Assembly (NCBI GenBank): GCA_016217875.1
Contig: JACRFN010000041.1
Coordinates: 1 to 15,093 of the forward strand
Length of the DNA stretch: 15,093 bases
Source of the DNA: Candidatus Kerfeldbacteria bacterium
GTDB lineage: Bacteria > Patescibacteriota > Patescibacteriia > Veblenbacterales > UBA10138
Reading direction: 5' to 3'
A model generated the notes under the pieces. That model saw only the letters and a program-made list of their open reading frames with translations, searched no databases and was not told the origin of the DNA. Of this stretch, positions 1 through 5,345 are shown piece after piece; the first letter of the stretch is position 1, and each line of letters opens with the position of its first letter. The position numbers and the translations under genes were made by a program.

Positions 1-1212
1 CATGCGACGTAACAAAAGCTGAGCATTGGTAGAATTCACCTGCCGGCGGGCAATAAGCAAAAGAAAACTAACAAACTGACTGAGTGTAAAGGGCAACTGA
101 TCAAGCCTGAGACTACTTTCATTTATCACTTCCGTTAACTTGTGCACAATCCAGTTGGTGGCGAGTTTCGCCGCCGCTTTAACATCACCCTCAAGCTCAC
201 CGGCCAAGGCTGTGATAACACGCACCGTAAAACCACCCAAGGCCTTATCCTCAACCAAAAGTCTGGCCTCAGCCGCGCTTAGGTCGTAGCTCTGCTTGAG
301 ACGCTGACGCCTGGCCGTTGGCAATTCAGGTAATTCGGTCCGCCAGCTGGCAATTTGCTCAGGCATAAATTCAAGCGGCGTAATATCAGGCTCAGGGAAA
401 TAGCGGTAATCGTGTACAGCCTCTTTTTCACGTTGCAATACTGTTTCCCCTTTCTTTTCGTCCCAGCCGCGAGTTGAGGTAGTAGTTGGCGGCTGGCCCT
501 CTTGCCATAGTTTAGTTTGTCGCTCTATTTCATACTGCAGAGCTCGCTCCACGGAACGGAAAGAGTTAAGATTTTTCACCTCAGTCTTAGGATAAAGTTT
601 ACTCTCACCTTGCGGCTGCAGTGAAATGTTGGCGTCGCATCTTAAATGCCCTTTCTCCATGTCAGCCTCGGACACACCTAAATACCTCATAATCAACCTC
701 AGTTCTTGCAAGAAGGCTTTGGCCACGGTCGGTGTTTTAATGTCAGGCTTAGTGACAATTTCAGCCAAGGGCGTGCCAGCGCGATTAAAATCAACCAGTG
801 AACTTTTTTCTCCGTGCAAAAGCTTGGCTGTATCCTCTTCCAAATGAAGCCGTTCAATGCCCACCCGGCTGGTACCTGAGGCTATCTCTATATCCAAATA
901 GCCCTCCTGCGATAACGGCTCGTCATACTGGGAAATTTGGTAGCCTTTGGGCAGGTCGGGATAAAAATAATTTTTGCGGTCAAACTTGGAATGATGATTT
1001 ATTTTTAAATTCAAGGCCAAGGCTGCCCGGGCGGCCATACGAATAGCCTCGCCGTTCGGGACTGGTAGCGTGCCGGGATGACCCATACACACCGGGCAAA
1101 TAGTGGTGTTAGGGGGCTGATTCTCGCCTGTATTATCACAGGCACAGAACATTTTAGACTTGGTTTTGAGCTGAACGTGAATCTCCAAACCAATAACAGG
1201 TTCTAGGTTCAT
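1..1212 (-). CDS. gatB: Asp-tRNA(Asn)/Glu-tRNA(Gln) amidotransferase subunit B, 3' end cut by window
   Basis: GatB is the tRNA-binding and amide-transferring subunit of the GatCAB complex. That complex converts Glu-tRNA(Gln) and Asp-tRNA(Asn) to the amidated forms in the cytoplasm, using ammonia from GatA. The translation begins MNLEPVIGLEIHVQL, the family signature, then carries a Cys pair early (MFCAC) and a second at CPVCMGHPG, consistent with the GatB zinc knuckle. Further on SKFDRKNYFYPDLPKGYQ is characteristic. I read 404 codons open to position 1; the family is usually about 470-500 residues, so roughly the last part of the tail (YqeY-like helical) domain is missing. The ATG at 1212 fits the family N-terminus. 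There is no Shine-Dalgarno sequence, but a TATAAT lies 7 bases upstream. Product identity is firm; the leaderless start is inference. Confidence 0.96.
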   Translation of the reverse strand, partial: MNLEPVIGLEIHVQLKTKSKMFCACDNTGENQPPNTTICPVCMGHPGTLPVPNGEAIRMAARAALALNLKINHHSKFDRKNYFYPDLPKGYQISQYDEPLSQEGYLDIEIASGTSRVGIERLHLEEDTAKLLHGEKSSLVDFNRAGTPLAEIVTKPDIKTPTVAKAFLQELRLIMRYLGVSEADMEKGHLRCDANISLQPQGESKLYPKTEVKNLNSFRSVERALQYEIERQTKLWQEGQPPTTTSTRGWDEKKGETVLQREKEAVHDYRYFPEPDITPLEFMPEQIASWRTELPELPTARRQRLKQSYDLSAAEARLLVEDKALGGFTVRVITALAGELEGDVKAAAKLATNWIVHKLTEVINESSLRLDQLPFTLSQFVSFLLLIARRQVNSTNAQLLLRRM

Positions 1213-1219
1213 GTGATAA

Positions 1220-1228
1220 ATTATACCA
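1220..1228 (-). promoter_or_regulatory. Extended -10 promoter of gatB, probably leaderless
   Basis: On the minus strand TGGTATAAT (a consensus TATAAT with the extended -10 TGn) ends 7 bases before the gatB ATG. Transcription would therefore start at or within a base or two of the start codon. The -35 region is only a T-run, which also belongs to the upstream terminator. No Shine-Dalgarno sequence is present, which agrees with a leaderless mRNA. Confidence 0.55.
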
Positions 1229-1242
1229 AATAAACACCAAAT

Positions 1243-1277
1243 AAAAAAACGGCTGGGTAAATCTCAGTCCCAGCCGT
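1243..1277 (-). terminator. Intrinsic terminator after the 1305-1757 gene
   Basis: On the minus strand ACGGCTGGG pairs perfectly with CCCAGCCGT across an 11-base loop, and the stem is followed by a run of seven T. It lies 27 bases downstream of the stop of the unknown gene and just before the gatB promoter, separating the two transcripts. Confidence 0.88.
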
Positions 1278-1304
1278 AACTTGTCTCGCATCCCGAGTGT
1301 TGAT

Positions 1305-1757
1305 TTAGGCGACCAAACTATAGCCGTCGCCATCGTTGTATTTGCCGCAGCCATTCCGACAGCAGTGAATGTGGTCAACCACCGCCTGCAGAAATGCTCG
1401 CGAGAAGCGCTCCTGCTTGAAGCTGCCAGGGCTCTCCCGGAGAGCCTCAATGACCGGTCCAATCATTTCACAATCGATGTCCTGACGATCGATGAAACGG
1501 TCCCGTAGAGACCCTTGCAGAGCGCGCCAGGTATTCTCTTGTCCCCAAAGATTCATACCATCTGCCAGGCAGTCAAACATGACCATGGTTGAATAGCCGT
1601 GGTGACCAACCGCTTCCAACAGATAGTCGATAAATTCCGACCAATGGTCTGACTTGGCTAATTGGAGAGCCTGATCAATGAACTCGTGGCGTTTCCTGAC
1701 CTCTTGTGGTGATAAATCATGCTGATCATGCTCTACAACAGGAACTTTATCATTCAT
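1305..1757 (-). CDS. Hypothetical protein, 150 aa, with Cys/His-rich C-terminal tail
   Basis: I do not recognise this protein. It is predicted soluble and largely helical, with no signal peptide or membrane segment. An acidic, His-containing N-terminus (MNDKVPVVEHDQHD) leads into a body rich in W, F and H. The tail contains HIHCCRNGCGKYND near residues 129-142, a cluster of His and three Cys that could bind a metal or form disulfides. The ATG at 1757 is supported by AAGGAG about 6 bases upstream, one of the few good Shine-Dalgarno sites in the window. The gene begins 59 bases after the tmk stop and ends at a strong terminator, so it may be the last gene of the tdk/tmk side of the cluster or have its own promoter. 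Coding is supported by the start context, terminator and composition; function is unknown. Confidence 0.75.
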   Translation of the reverse strand: MNDKVPVVEHDQHDLSPQEVRKRHEFIDQALQLAKSDHWSEFIDYLLEAVGHHGYSTMVMFDCLADGMNLWGQENTWRALQGSLRDRFIDRQDIDCEMIGPVIEALRESPGSFKQERFSRAFLQAVVDHIHCCRNGCGKYNDGDGYSLVA

Positions 1758-1816
1758 GGCTGTCTCCTTTATTTAAGGGTTGATGTGTTTGTTTATTATG
1801 TTGATTATCTAATTAT

Positions 1817-2494
1817 TTACGATTTCGTTTTGACTATTTGCCACACTTTACGGTGAATTTGTGCTGGCGTCAAGAGTCGGCCACTGGCCGTACATTCAAT
1901 CTTAAATAATTTATACCGCCGCGCCAGCTCCAAATACGCCGCCTCAGCCTCACGCAAATGCCGCAAATCAGCCTCGTGTATATCGCGCTTAACGCCTTTC
2001 AAATACTCACGACTGCCTTTTTTATCCACTAAACGCTGGGCTGTGGCGGCCGACATATGAATCAACAAAGTTAAATCCGGTTGTGGAATACTCAACAATT
2101 TAAATTCCAAATCAAACAGCCATTTCCAATATCGCCGTCGCTGCCTAAGGTCAGTCATTTTACCCCCTTGATGAGCCGCATTAGACCAGGTGTAACGATT
2201 GGCCACCACTACCCTACCCTGCCTTAACCAGCGCTGAATCTGGGGCGCGACCGCAAACCTGTCCAAAGCATAAAAAAGCGAGGCTCGTCTGGCTCCAACC
2301 TCACGTGCCGTCCCATAACGGCCATTAAGATACTGTTCCACAAAATAAGCTGAGGGCTGGCCGTAGCGCGGAAAATCAACTGTTTGCACCTGGCGGCCCG
2401 CCCGGCGCAAAGCGCGCACTAACAGCTTAAACTGGGTGGTCTTTCCCGAGCCGTCAGTGCCTTCCAGGGCAATAAAAAAACCGCGTTTGGGCAT
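1817..2494 (-). CDS. tmk: Thymidylate kinase (dTMP kinase)
   Basis: Tmk phosphorylates dTMP to dTDP with ATP, the step where de novo (ThyA) and salvage (Tdk) routes join. From the ATG at 2494 the product is 225 residues. It has a P-loop GTDGSGKTT at residues 12-20, the FPRYG segment, the NRYTWSNAAHQGGK motif (counterpart of the DRY/DRH dTMP-binding motif), and a lid region KKGSREYLKG with basic residues. The frame is open further upstream to 2545, but that extension would read through the tdk terminator hairpin and has no family counterpart, so I chose 2494. No Shine-Dalgarno sequence is visible; TAGAAT lies 8 bases before the ATG, suggesting another leaderless or near-leaderless start. It is followed by the unknown 150-aa gene. 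Confidence 0.93.
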   Translation of the reverse strand: MPKRGFFIALEGTDGSGKTTQFKLLVRALRRAGRQVQTVDFPRYGQPSAYFVEQYLNGRYGTAREVGARRASLFYALDRFAVAPQIQRWLRQGRVVVANRYTWSNAAHQGGKMTDLRQRRRYWKWLFDLEFKLLSIPQPDLTLLIHMSAATAQRLVDKKGSREYLKGVKRDIHEADLRHLREAEAAYLELARRYKLFKIECTASGRLLTPAQIHRKVWQIVKTKS

Positions 2495-2496
2495 AC

Positions 2497-2508
2497 GATA
2501 ATATTCTA
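2497..2508 (-). promoter_or_regulatory. Candidate -10 region of tmk close to the start codon
   Basis: The minus strand reads TAGAATATTAT and then CGT before the tmk ATG. TAGAAT (4-5 of 6 consensus bases) at 2503-2508 would place the transcription start within a base or two of the start codon. No convincing -35 is present. It lies between the tdk terminator and tmk, so a separate promoter is logical. Confidence 0.35.
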
Positions 2509-2523
2509 GCCGACTTATGATAA

Positions 2524-2554
2524 AAAAAGAAGCCCGTGGAAACACACACGGGCT
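2524..2554 (-). terminator. Intrinsic terminator after tdk
   Basis: On the minus strand AGCCCGTG and CACGGGCT form a perfect 8-bp stem with an 8-base loop, followed by TCTTTTTTT. It lies 34 bases downstream of the tdk stop. Confidence 0.9.
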
Positions 2555-2561
2555 GGGCGCT

Positions 2562-2593
2562 GCCTAGCCTTCTTAAACTTAAGCAGGCTAGGC
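2562..2593 (-). other. Second hairpin overlapping the tdk stop codon
   Basis: GCCTAGCCT pairs with AGGCTAGGC (9 bp), and inside it CTTAA pairs with TTAAG, giving a nearly continuous 14-bp stem with one mismatch and a 2-base loop. The tdk stop codon TAG (2590-2588) is inside the stem. It sits directly before the terminator hairpin, making a tandem-hairpin 3' end that probably protects the mRNA or reinforces termination. That role is inference. Confidence 0.65.
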
Positions 2594-3196
2594 TTCGGCT
2601 GTAGCGGCTAAGTAGCAAGTTTCGCAAACCGCTTCATATTTATCTTTTCCGCCCGGATCTATTATCCGCTCTGGGTCAGAGCGGCCTATGTCTTTTTTGA
2701 GACTGCGCGTAGCTGTTTCGTTACCACACCGACTGCAGACCGCCGTCAGTTTATGAACATTAAACTCCGGACACGTCATCACTTTGGCCGTGGTCATAAA
2801 CGGCTGGCCACGCCAATCAGTGTCAAGCCCGGCGTAAAATACTTTCACCCCTTCACGGTGGAGTTGCGACAGAACAGCGGGCAATCCCTCGTCAAAAAAC
2901 TGACCCTCATCAACGCCGACAGCATCGGCCTTATGCTGGTGAGCCAGACTAAGCACCTCAGCACTGCCGCTCACCCAGGCAATGTAATTTTTACCAGGCA
3001 GTTTCTCAGGGTTAAAGCTGCCGCCACCATCGTGCGCTGATAACGTGCTGTTGTTTTGGTCGCGGGTATTGGTAGTCGGCTGAAACAATACTACTGTCCG
3101 TCGAGCATGCGCCTGCCTACGGAGCTGACCATGCAGAGCTTCTGTCTTACTGCTAAACATAGGCCCCACAAAGGCTTGCATTCTAGTAGAGGACAT
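2588..3196 (-). CDS. tdk: Thymidine kinase (type II, zinc-containing)
   Basis: Tdk phosphorylates thymidine (and deoxyuridine) to dTMP with ATP, a salvage entry point to dTTP. The 202-residue product has a P-loop GPMFSSKT at 11-18, DEGQFF at 96-101 with Glu97 as the expected catalytic base, and the TK1-type YAGLDTDWRGQPF stretch near 121-133. Four cysteines, C154/C157 and C191/C194, form the structural zinc site. The usual P-loop Gly (MFSGKT) is Ser here, a variation I have not tried to place. The ATG at 3196 follows a strong GGAGGT about 7 bases upstream. A good promoter lies about 70 bases upstream and a tandem hairpin terminator lies downstream, so tdk is probably a single-gene transcript. 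Confidence 0.95.
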   Translation of the reverse strand: MSSTRMQAFVGPMFSSKTEALHGQLRRQAHARRTVVLFQPTTNTRDQNNSTLSAHDGGGSFNPEKLPGKNYIAWVSGSAEVLSLAHQHKADAVGVDEGQFFDEGLPAVLSQLHREGVKVFYAGLDTDWRGQPFMTTAKVMTCPEFNVHKLTAVCSRCGNETATRSLKKDIGRSDPERIIDPGGKDKYEAVCETCYLAATAEA

Positions 3197-3268
3197 TTTT
3201 GTTACCTCCTAACTGTCTTGTTTCTTAATATGGTGTTCTGATTTGTCATTATTGTTTGTTCTCGCCAT

Positions 3269-3296
3269 ATCTTAACACCGTCCCAACATCTGACAA
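3269..3296 (-). promoter_or_regulatory. tdk promoter
   Basis: On the minus strand TTGTCA (3296-3291) and TAAGAT (3274-3269) are separated by 16 bases, with TG one base upstream of the -10 (extended -10). It lies just downstream of the folA terminator and would give a leader of about 65 bases before the tdk ATG. Confidence 0.55.
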
Positions 3297-3302
3297 GGGG
3301 AT

Positions 3303-3328
3303 AAAAATCTGCCTCCAAGGGAGCAGAT
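3303..3328 (-). terminator. Intrinsic terminator after folA
   Basis: On the minus strand ATCTGCTCC pairs with GGAGGCAGAT (one bulged base) and is followed by five T. It lies 16 bases downstream of the folA stop codon. Confidence 0.8.
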
Positions 3329-3344
3329 AACTAAATCAACTGTT

Positions 3345-3866
3345 CTATGATTGGTGTTTGTACTCGGCGTAACGATAGCTAATCCCCCGCTCCGTCACAG
3401 GCTCGGCTTGACTTACTTTTACAAAACCAGCTGGTAGGTCGGGAAAAAATGTATCGCAGTCAAATACGGCATCAATCTCAGTAAGATAAAGTTTGCGACA
3501 AGCCGGATGTTTAATAGCCTGGGCATAAACTGAGGCGCCGCCGATAATGAATACCTCGCCCACGCTTTGCAAAGCAAGCTGACTAAAGGCGTCCTCTAAA
3601 GAGGTGGCCGATAACACACCCGGGGGTAAATCAAGCGGCGTAAAACTCAACACCACATTCAAACGGTCTGATAACGGCCTATGCTTCTCTGGCAGCGAAT
3701 TCCAGGTGGTACTGCCCATAATAACGGCGTTCCGGGTTCCAGGGGCCACCTCGCGGGTCGTAATGGCCTTAAAATGCTCCATATCGCCCCTGAAAGCCCA
3801 GGGCAGCTTACCAGCCTTGCCGATACCACGATTCCTGTCTTGAGCCGCGATAATTGAAAACTCCAT
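3345..3866 (-). CDS. folA: Dihydrofolate reductase
   Basis: DHFR reduces dihydrofolate to tetrahydrofolate with NADPH, regenerating the cofactor that ThyA oxidises. The 173-residue protein contains the N-terminal MEFSIIAAQDRNRGIGKAGKLPW, the catalytic acid D28 in FRGDMEHFK, MGSTTWNSLPEKHRPL near 50-65 for NADPH binding, the conserved Gly pair in VFIIGGASVYAQ near 105-115, and KLYLTEI. The sequence around MGSTTW..LPEKHRPL resembles eukaryote-type DHFRs, which I note without drawing a phylogenetic conclusion. The ATG at 3866 is preceded by AAGGA at close spacing. The gene starts 27 bases after arsR, and one of the two 30-bp dyads lies in that gap overlapping the arsR stop. It ends at its own terminator. 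Confidence 0.96.
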   Translation of the reverse strand: MEFSIIAAQDRNRGIGKAGKLPWAFRGDMEHFKAITTREVAPGTRNAVIMGSTTWNSLPEKHRPLSDRLNVVLSFTPLDLPPGVLSATSLEDAFSQLALQSVGEVFIIGGASVYAQAIKHPACRKLYLTEIDAVFDCDTFFPDLPAGFVKVSQAEPVTERGISYRYAEYKHQS

Positions 3867-3871
3867 GATTC

Positions 3872-3904
3872 CTTATTTGCTTATTTCGTCAAATTAGAAA
3901 ATAG
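3872..3904. promoter_or_regulatory. Operator-like dyad copy B, before folA
   Basis: At 3874-3903 the dyad TATTTGCT-N14-AGAAAATA has 7 of 8 arm positions paired, with a semi-palindromic centre TATTTCGTCAAATT. It matches copy A (4190-4222) at 30 of 33 positions in direct orientation. It overlaps the arsR stop codon and ends 6 bases before the folA ATG, where a bound protein would block folA expression. It is a candidate site for the adjacent ArsR-type protein (inference). Confidence 0.6.
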
Positions 3905-4154
3905 ACTTGAGAGCCGACAAAAGACGCTGCTGCGCCCCGCTCAAACTGTAATATACCTGCAATCCCCGCTGCTCATTCTCCACCAGGCCCACTGACGCCA
4001 ACAAAGAAAGATGGCGAGATGTGGCTGAAAACGACAGCCTGAGGTGTGCGGCTATATCGCCGACTGCCGCCTGCTTATTCTGCCCCAAATAGCGTATAAT
4101 CGCCAACCGGCGCCGGTTAGCTAAAGCCTTAAAAAATCGTTCAAGTTCGCGCAT
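3894..4154 (-). CDS. ArsR-family winged-helix transcriptional regulator without metal-binding cysteines
   Basis: This is a short (86 aa) ArsR/SmtB-type DNA-binding protein. It starts MRELERFFKALANRRRLAIIRYL, the typical helix 1-2 region, followed by a helix-turn-helix in GDIAAHLRLSFSATSRHLSLLASVGLV and the wing ENEQRGLQVYYSLS. The classic metal-site motif ELCVCDL is absent (KQAAVGDIA instead), and the protein has no cysteines, so it should not be a thiol metal sensor; the ligand is unknown. It lies between thyA and folA on the same strand. Matching 30-bp dyads flank it before its own start and before folA, suggesting autoregulation and control of folA. Family assignment is firm; the regulatory target is inference from placement. 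Confidence 0.9.
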   Translation of the reverse strand: MRELERFFKALANRRRLAIIRYLGQNKQAAVGDIAAHLRLSFSATSRHLSLLASVGLVENEQRGLQVYYSLSGAQQRLLSALKSIF

Positions 4155-4172
4155 ATAAAAAGCTTTATTCCC

Positions 4173-4188
4173 CCACTAATCATAGTGG
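4173..4188. promoter_or_regulatory. Small palindrome before arsR
   Basis: CCACTA-ATCA-TAGTGG is a perfect 6-4-6 dyad 19 bases upstream of the arsR ATG. It could be a second protein site, or a small mRNA hairpin just before the ribosome-binding region. No T-run follows on either strand that would make it a clear terminator. Confidence 0.4.
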
Positions 4189-4189
4189 T

Positions 4190-4222
4190 CTTATTTGTTT
4201 ATTTCGTCAAATTAACAAATAG
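4190..4222. promoter_or_regulatory. Operator-like dyad copy A, before arsR
   Basis: At 4192-4221 TATTTGTT pairs perfectly with AACAAATA across TATTTCGTCAAATT, itself a near palindrome, giving a 30-bp AT-rich dyad typical in size and symmetry for an ArsR-type dimer site. On the minus strand its centre contains TTGACG, a possible -35, so binding would overlap the arsR promoter. It is repeated 318 bases downstream before folA. Confidence 0.62.
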
Positions 4223-4229
4223 TCTAAAG

Positions 4230-4257
4230 AGATTAAATTAAAGGACTTAATTAATCT
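4230..4257 (-). other. AT-rich hairpin after thyA
   Basis: AGATTAAATTAA and TTAATTAATCT pair with one bulged A around a 5-base loop, just past the thyA stop. The stem is almost all A/T and no T-run follows on the minus strand, so it is at best a weak terminator or 3'-end stabiliser. Confidence 0.35.
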
Positions 4258-4262
4258 AATAA

Positions 4263-5102
4263 TCAGGCAGCCAACTCAAACTTGATAAACGGGTGGCACT
4301 GGTAGTTTTCCAAAACAAAGTCCTCAACCGTAAGCTCAGCCATTGGCTTCTTAGCTACCTTGAGGGTAGGCAGTGGAAAAGGCTGGCGCGACAACTGCTC
4401 CTCTAGTCCTGGAATATGATTCAAGGAACGTATGTGGGTATCACCCATGGTGTGAGTGAATACTCCGGGCGTGAGCCCGGTTTCTTGGGACATAATAGTA
4501 AGCAAAGTGGCATAACTAGCGATGTTATATGGGACTCCCACGGCCACGTCAGCGCTACGCTGATACAACTGCAGGTCCAAACGACCATTGGAAACATAAA
4601 ACTGTAAAAAGGCATGACAAGGGGGCAGGGCCATCTTATCAAGGTCGCTGACGTTCCAAGCGCTCACAATGATTCGCCGGGCGTCGGGGTCATTATTACC
4701 GGCAGCCAAATTTTTAATGATTCGAACGGCACGCTCAATTTGATCAATGTGACTTACCTCGTAGGTTTGCTTGGCCTCGTTCCAGGTGTACTTATCCCAC
4801 TTGCGCCACTGGTAACCGTAGATAGGGCCAAGATTGCCATCTTTATCAGCCCACAAATCCCAAATGGAAGTATGGTCGGTGAAATTATCATCATGAATAT
4901 TGGTGGCACCGTGCAAAAACCAAAGAAGCTCGCGCACAATATTCTCGTACTTTACCTTTTTCGTGGTAACCAACGGAAATCCTTCCCTCAGGTCGTACTT
5001 GCGCTGGGTGCCAAAAATAGCAATATTGCCAACACTGGTACGGTCCTCGTGCCGTTCACCGTGCTCTAAAATCTCTTTAACCAGGCTCAAATACTGCTGC
5101 AT
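4263..5102 (-). CDS. thyA: Thymidylate synthase (ThyA type)
   Basis: ThyA methylates dUMP to dTMP using methylene-tetrahydrofolate, leaving dihydrofolate for the neighbouring DHFR. The 279-residue product has R21, GPIYGYQW near 92-99, the phosphate-binding RR at 142-143, the catalytic Cys162 in ALPPCHAFLQFYV, QRSADVAVGVPYN near 181-193 and GDTHI at 220-224. The Tyr expected after DTHI/DAHI (it binds the dUMP sugar) is absent: the sequence reads HIRSLNH, with Arg225-Ser226 in place of a single Tyr. The C-terminus FIKFELAA is the usual ThyA end. I chose the ATG at 5102 because it matches the family N-terminus; the frame extends to a TTG at 5129, but that extension belongs to the 143-bp element, which gives gyrB a similar false extension. 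There is no Shine-Dalgarno sequence. Confidence 0.95.
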   Translation of the reverse strand: MQQYLSLVKEILEHGERHEDRTSVGNIAIFGTQRKYDLREGFPLVTTKKVKYENIVRELLWFLHGATNIHDDNFTDHTSIWDLWADKDGNLGPIYGYQWRKWDKYTWNEAKQTYEVSHIDQIERAVRIIKNLAAGNNDPDARRIIVSAWNVSDLDKMALPPCHAFLQFYVSNGRLDLQLYQRSADVAVGVPYNIASYATLLTIMSQETGLTPGVFTHTMGDTHIRSLNHIPGLEEQLSRQPFPLPTLKVAKKPMAELTVEDFVLENYQCHPFIKFELAA

Positions 5103-5242
5103 ACCCAGTATATCGACTTCGCTCGCCAAAATTGGGCGAGGTAGAAAGTCGTAAATTACTGATTAGGGATTGATTTAACATGAGGTAATTGCTGAAAATT
5201 TTGGCGAATACGAGCCCAAGCGAAGTTGTATTACTGGGCATA
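5100..5242 (-). repeat. 143-bp structured element, copy 1, ending at the thyA start codon
   Basis: This copy is about 80% identical to 14094-14236 (before gyrB), equal in length and in the same orientation. Both begin and end with CATA; inside these are inverted termini CCCAGTA / TACTGGG and ACTTCGCT / AGCGAAGT, then a further inverted pair CGCCAAAATT / AATTTTGGCG, enclosing about 70 bases of AT-rich sequence. A separate local hairpin near the gene (CGACTT..CTCGCC / GGCGAG..AAGTCG) uses some of the same bases, so two alternative folds are possible. The CATA nearest the gene contains the thyA start codon. It is either a conserved cis-regulatory leader or a small non-autonomous mobile element; I do not recognise it as a known family. 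Confidence 0.8.
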
Positions 5243-5252
5243 AGCTTTAGTC

Positions 5253-5281
5253 TTGACTTTAAGTCGTACCAGAGGTAAAGT
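5253..5281 (+). promoter_or_regulatory. deoD promoter
   Basis: TTGACT at 5253-5258 and TAAAGT at 5276-5281 are separated by 17 bases. The spacer start contains GACTT-T-AAGTC, a small palindrome overlapping the -35. The leader to the deoD ATG is about 58 bases. Confidence 0.55.
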
Positions 5282-5345
5282 AGCGCAAAACAGACAAAAT
5301 CACAAATCCAACACAATACATTACCAATACACGAGGGAAGCTGTC

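Larger units (their letters stand above)
3197..3344. other. folA-tdk intergenic spacer
   Basis: The spacer holds, in transcription order on the minus strand, the folA terminator (3303-3328), the tdk promoter (3269-3296), an approximately 65-base leader and the tdk Shine-Dalgarno GGAGGT. I see no small gene in it. Confidence 0.6.

Noticed and set aside
1281..1508. Plus-strand frame opposite the 1305-1757 gene
   Set aside because: The minus-strand gene has a ribosome-binding site, terminator and better composition; the plus-strand frame has none of these.
2495..2545. Longer tmk reading frame starting at 2545
   Set aside because: It would be translated through the tdk terminator stem, and the added residues have no relation to thymidylate kinases.
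4230..4257. Intrinsic terminator for thyA
   Set aside because: A hairpin exists but is nearly pure A/T and lacks a T-run on the minus strand, so I list it only as a weak hairpin.
4614..5069. Open plus-strand frame of 151 codons opposite thyA
   Set aside because: It lies wholly within the well-conserved thyA coding region on the other strand and has no recognisable product.
5103..5129. In-frame upstream extension of thyA from a TTG (residues ASEVDILG before the ATG)
   Set aside because: The same kind of extension (VSEVDIRG) precedes gyrB and comes entirely from the shared 143-bp element. The family N-terminus fits the ATG at 5102.
5253..5345. Longer deoD reading frame starting at 5253
   Set aside because: The stretch is the deoD promoter and leader. 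The family sequence begins at MATHINTQ (5346) with a ribosome-binding site upstream.
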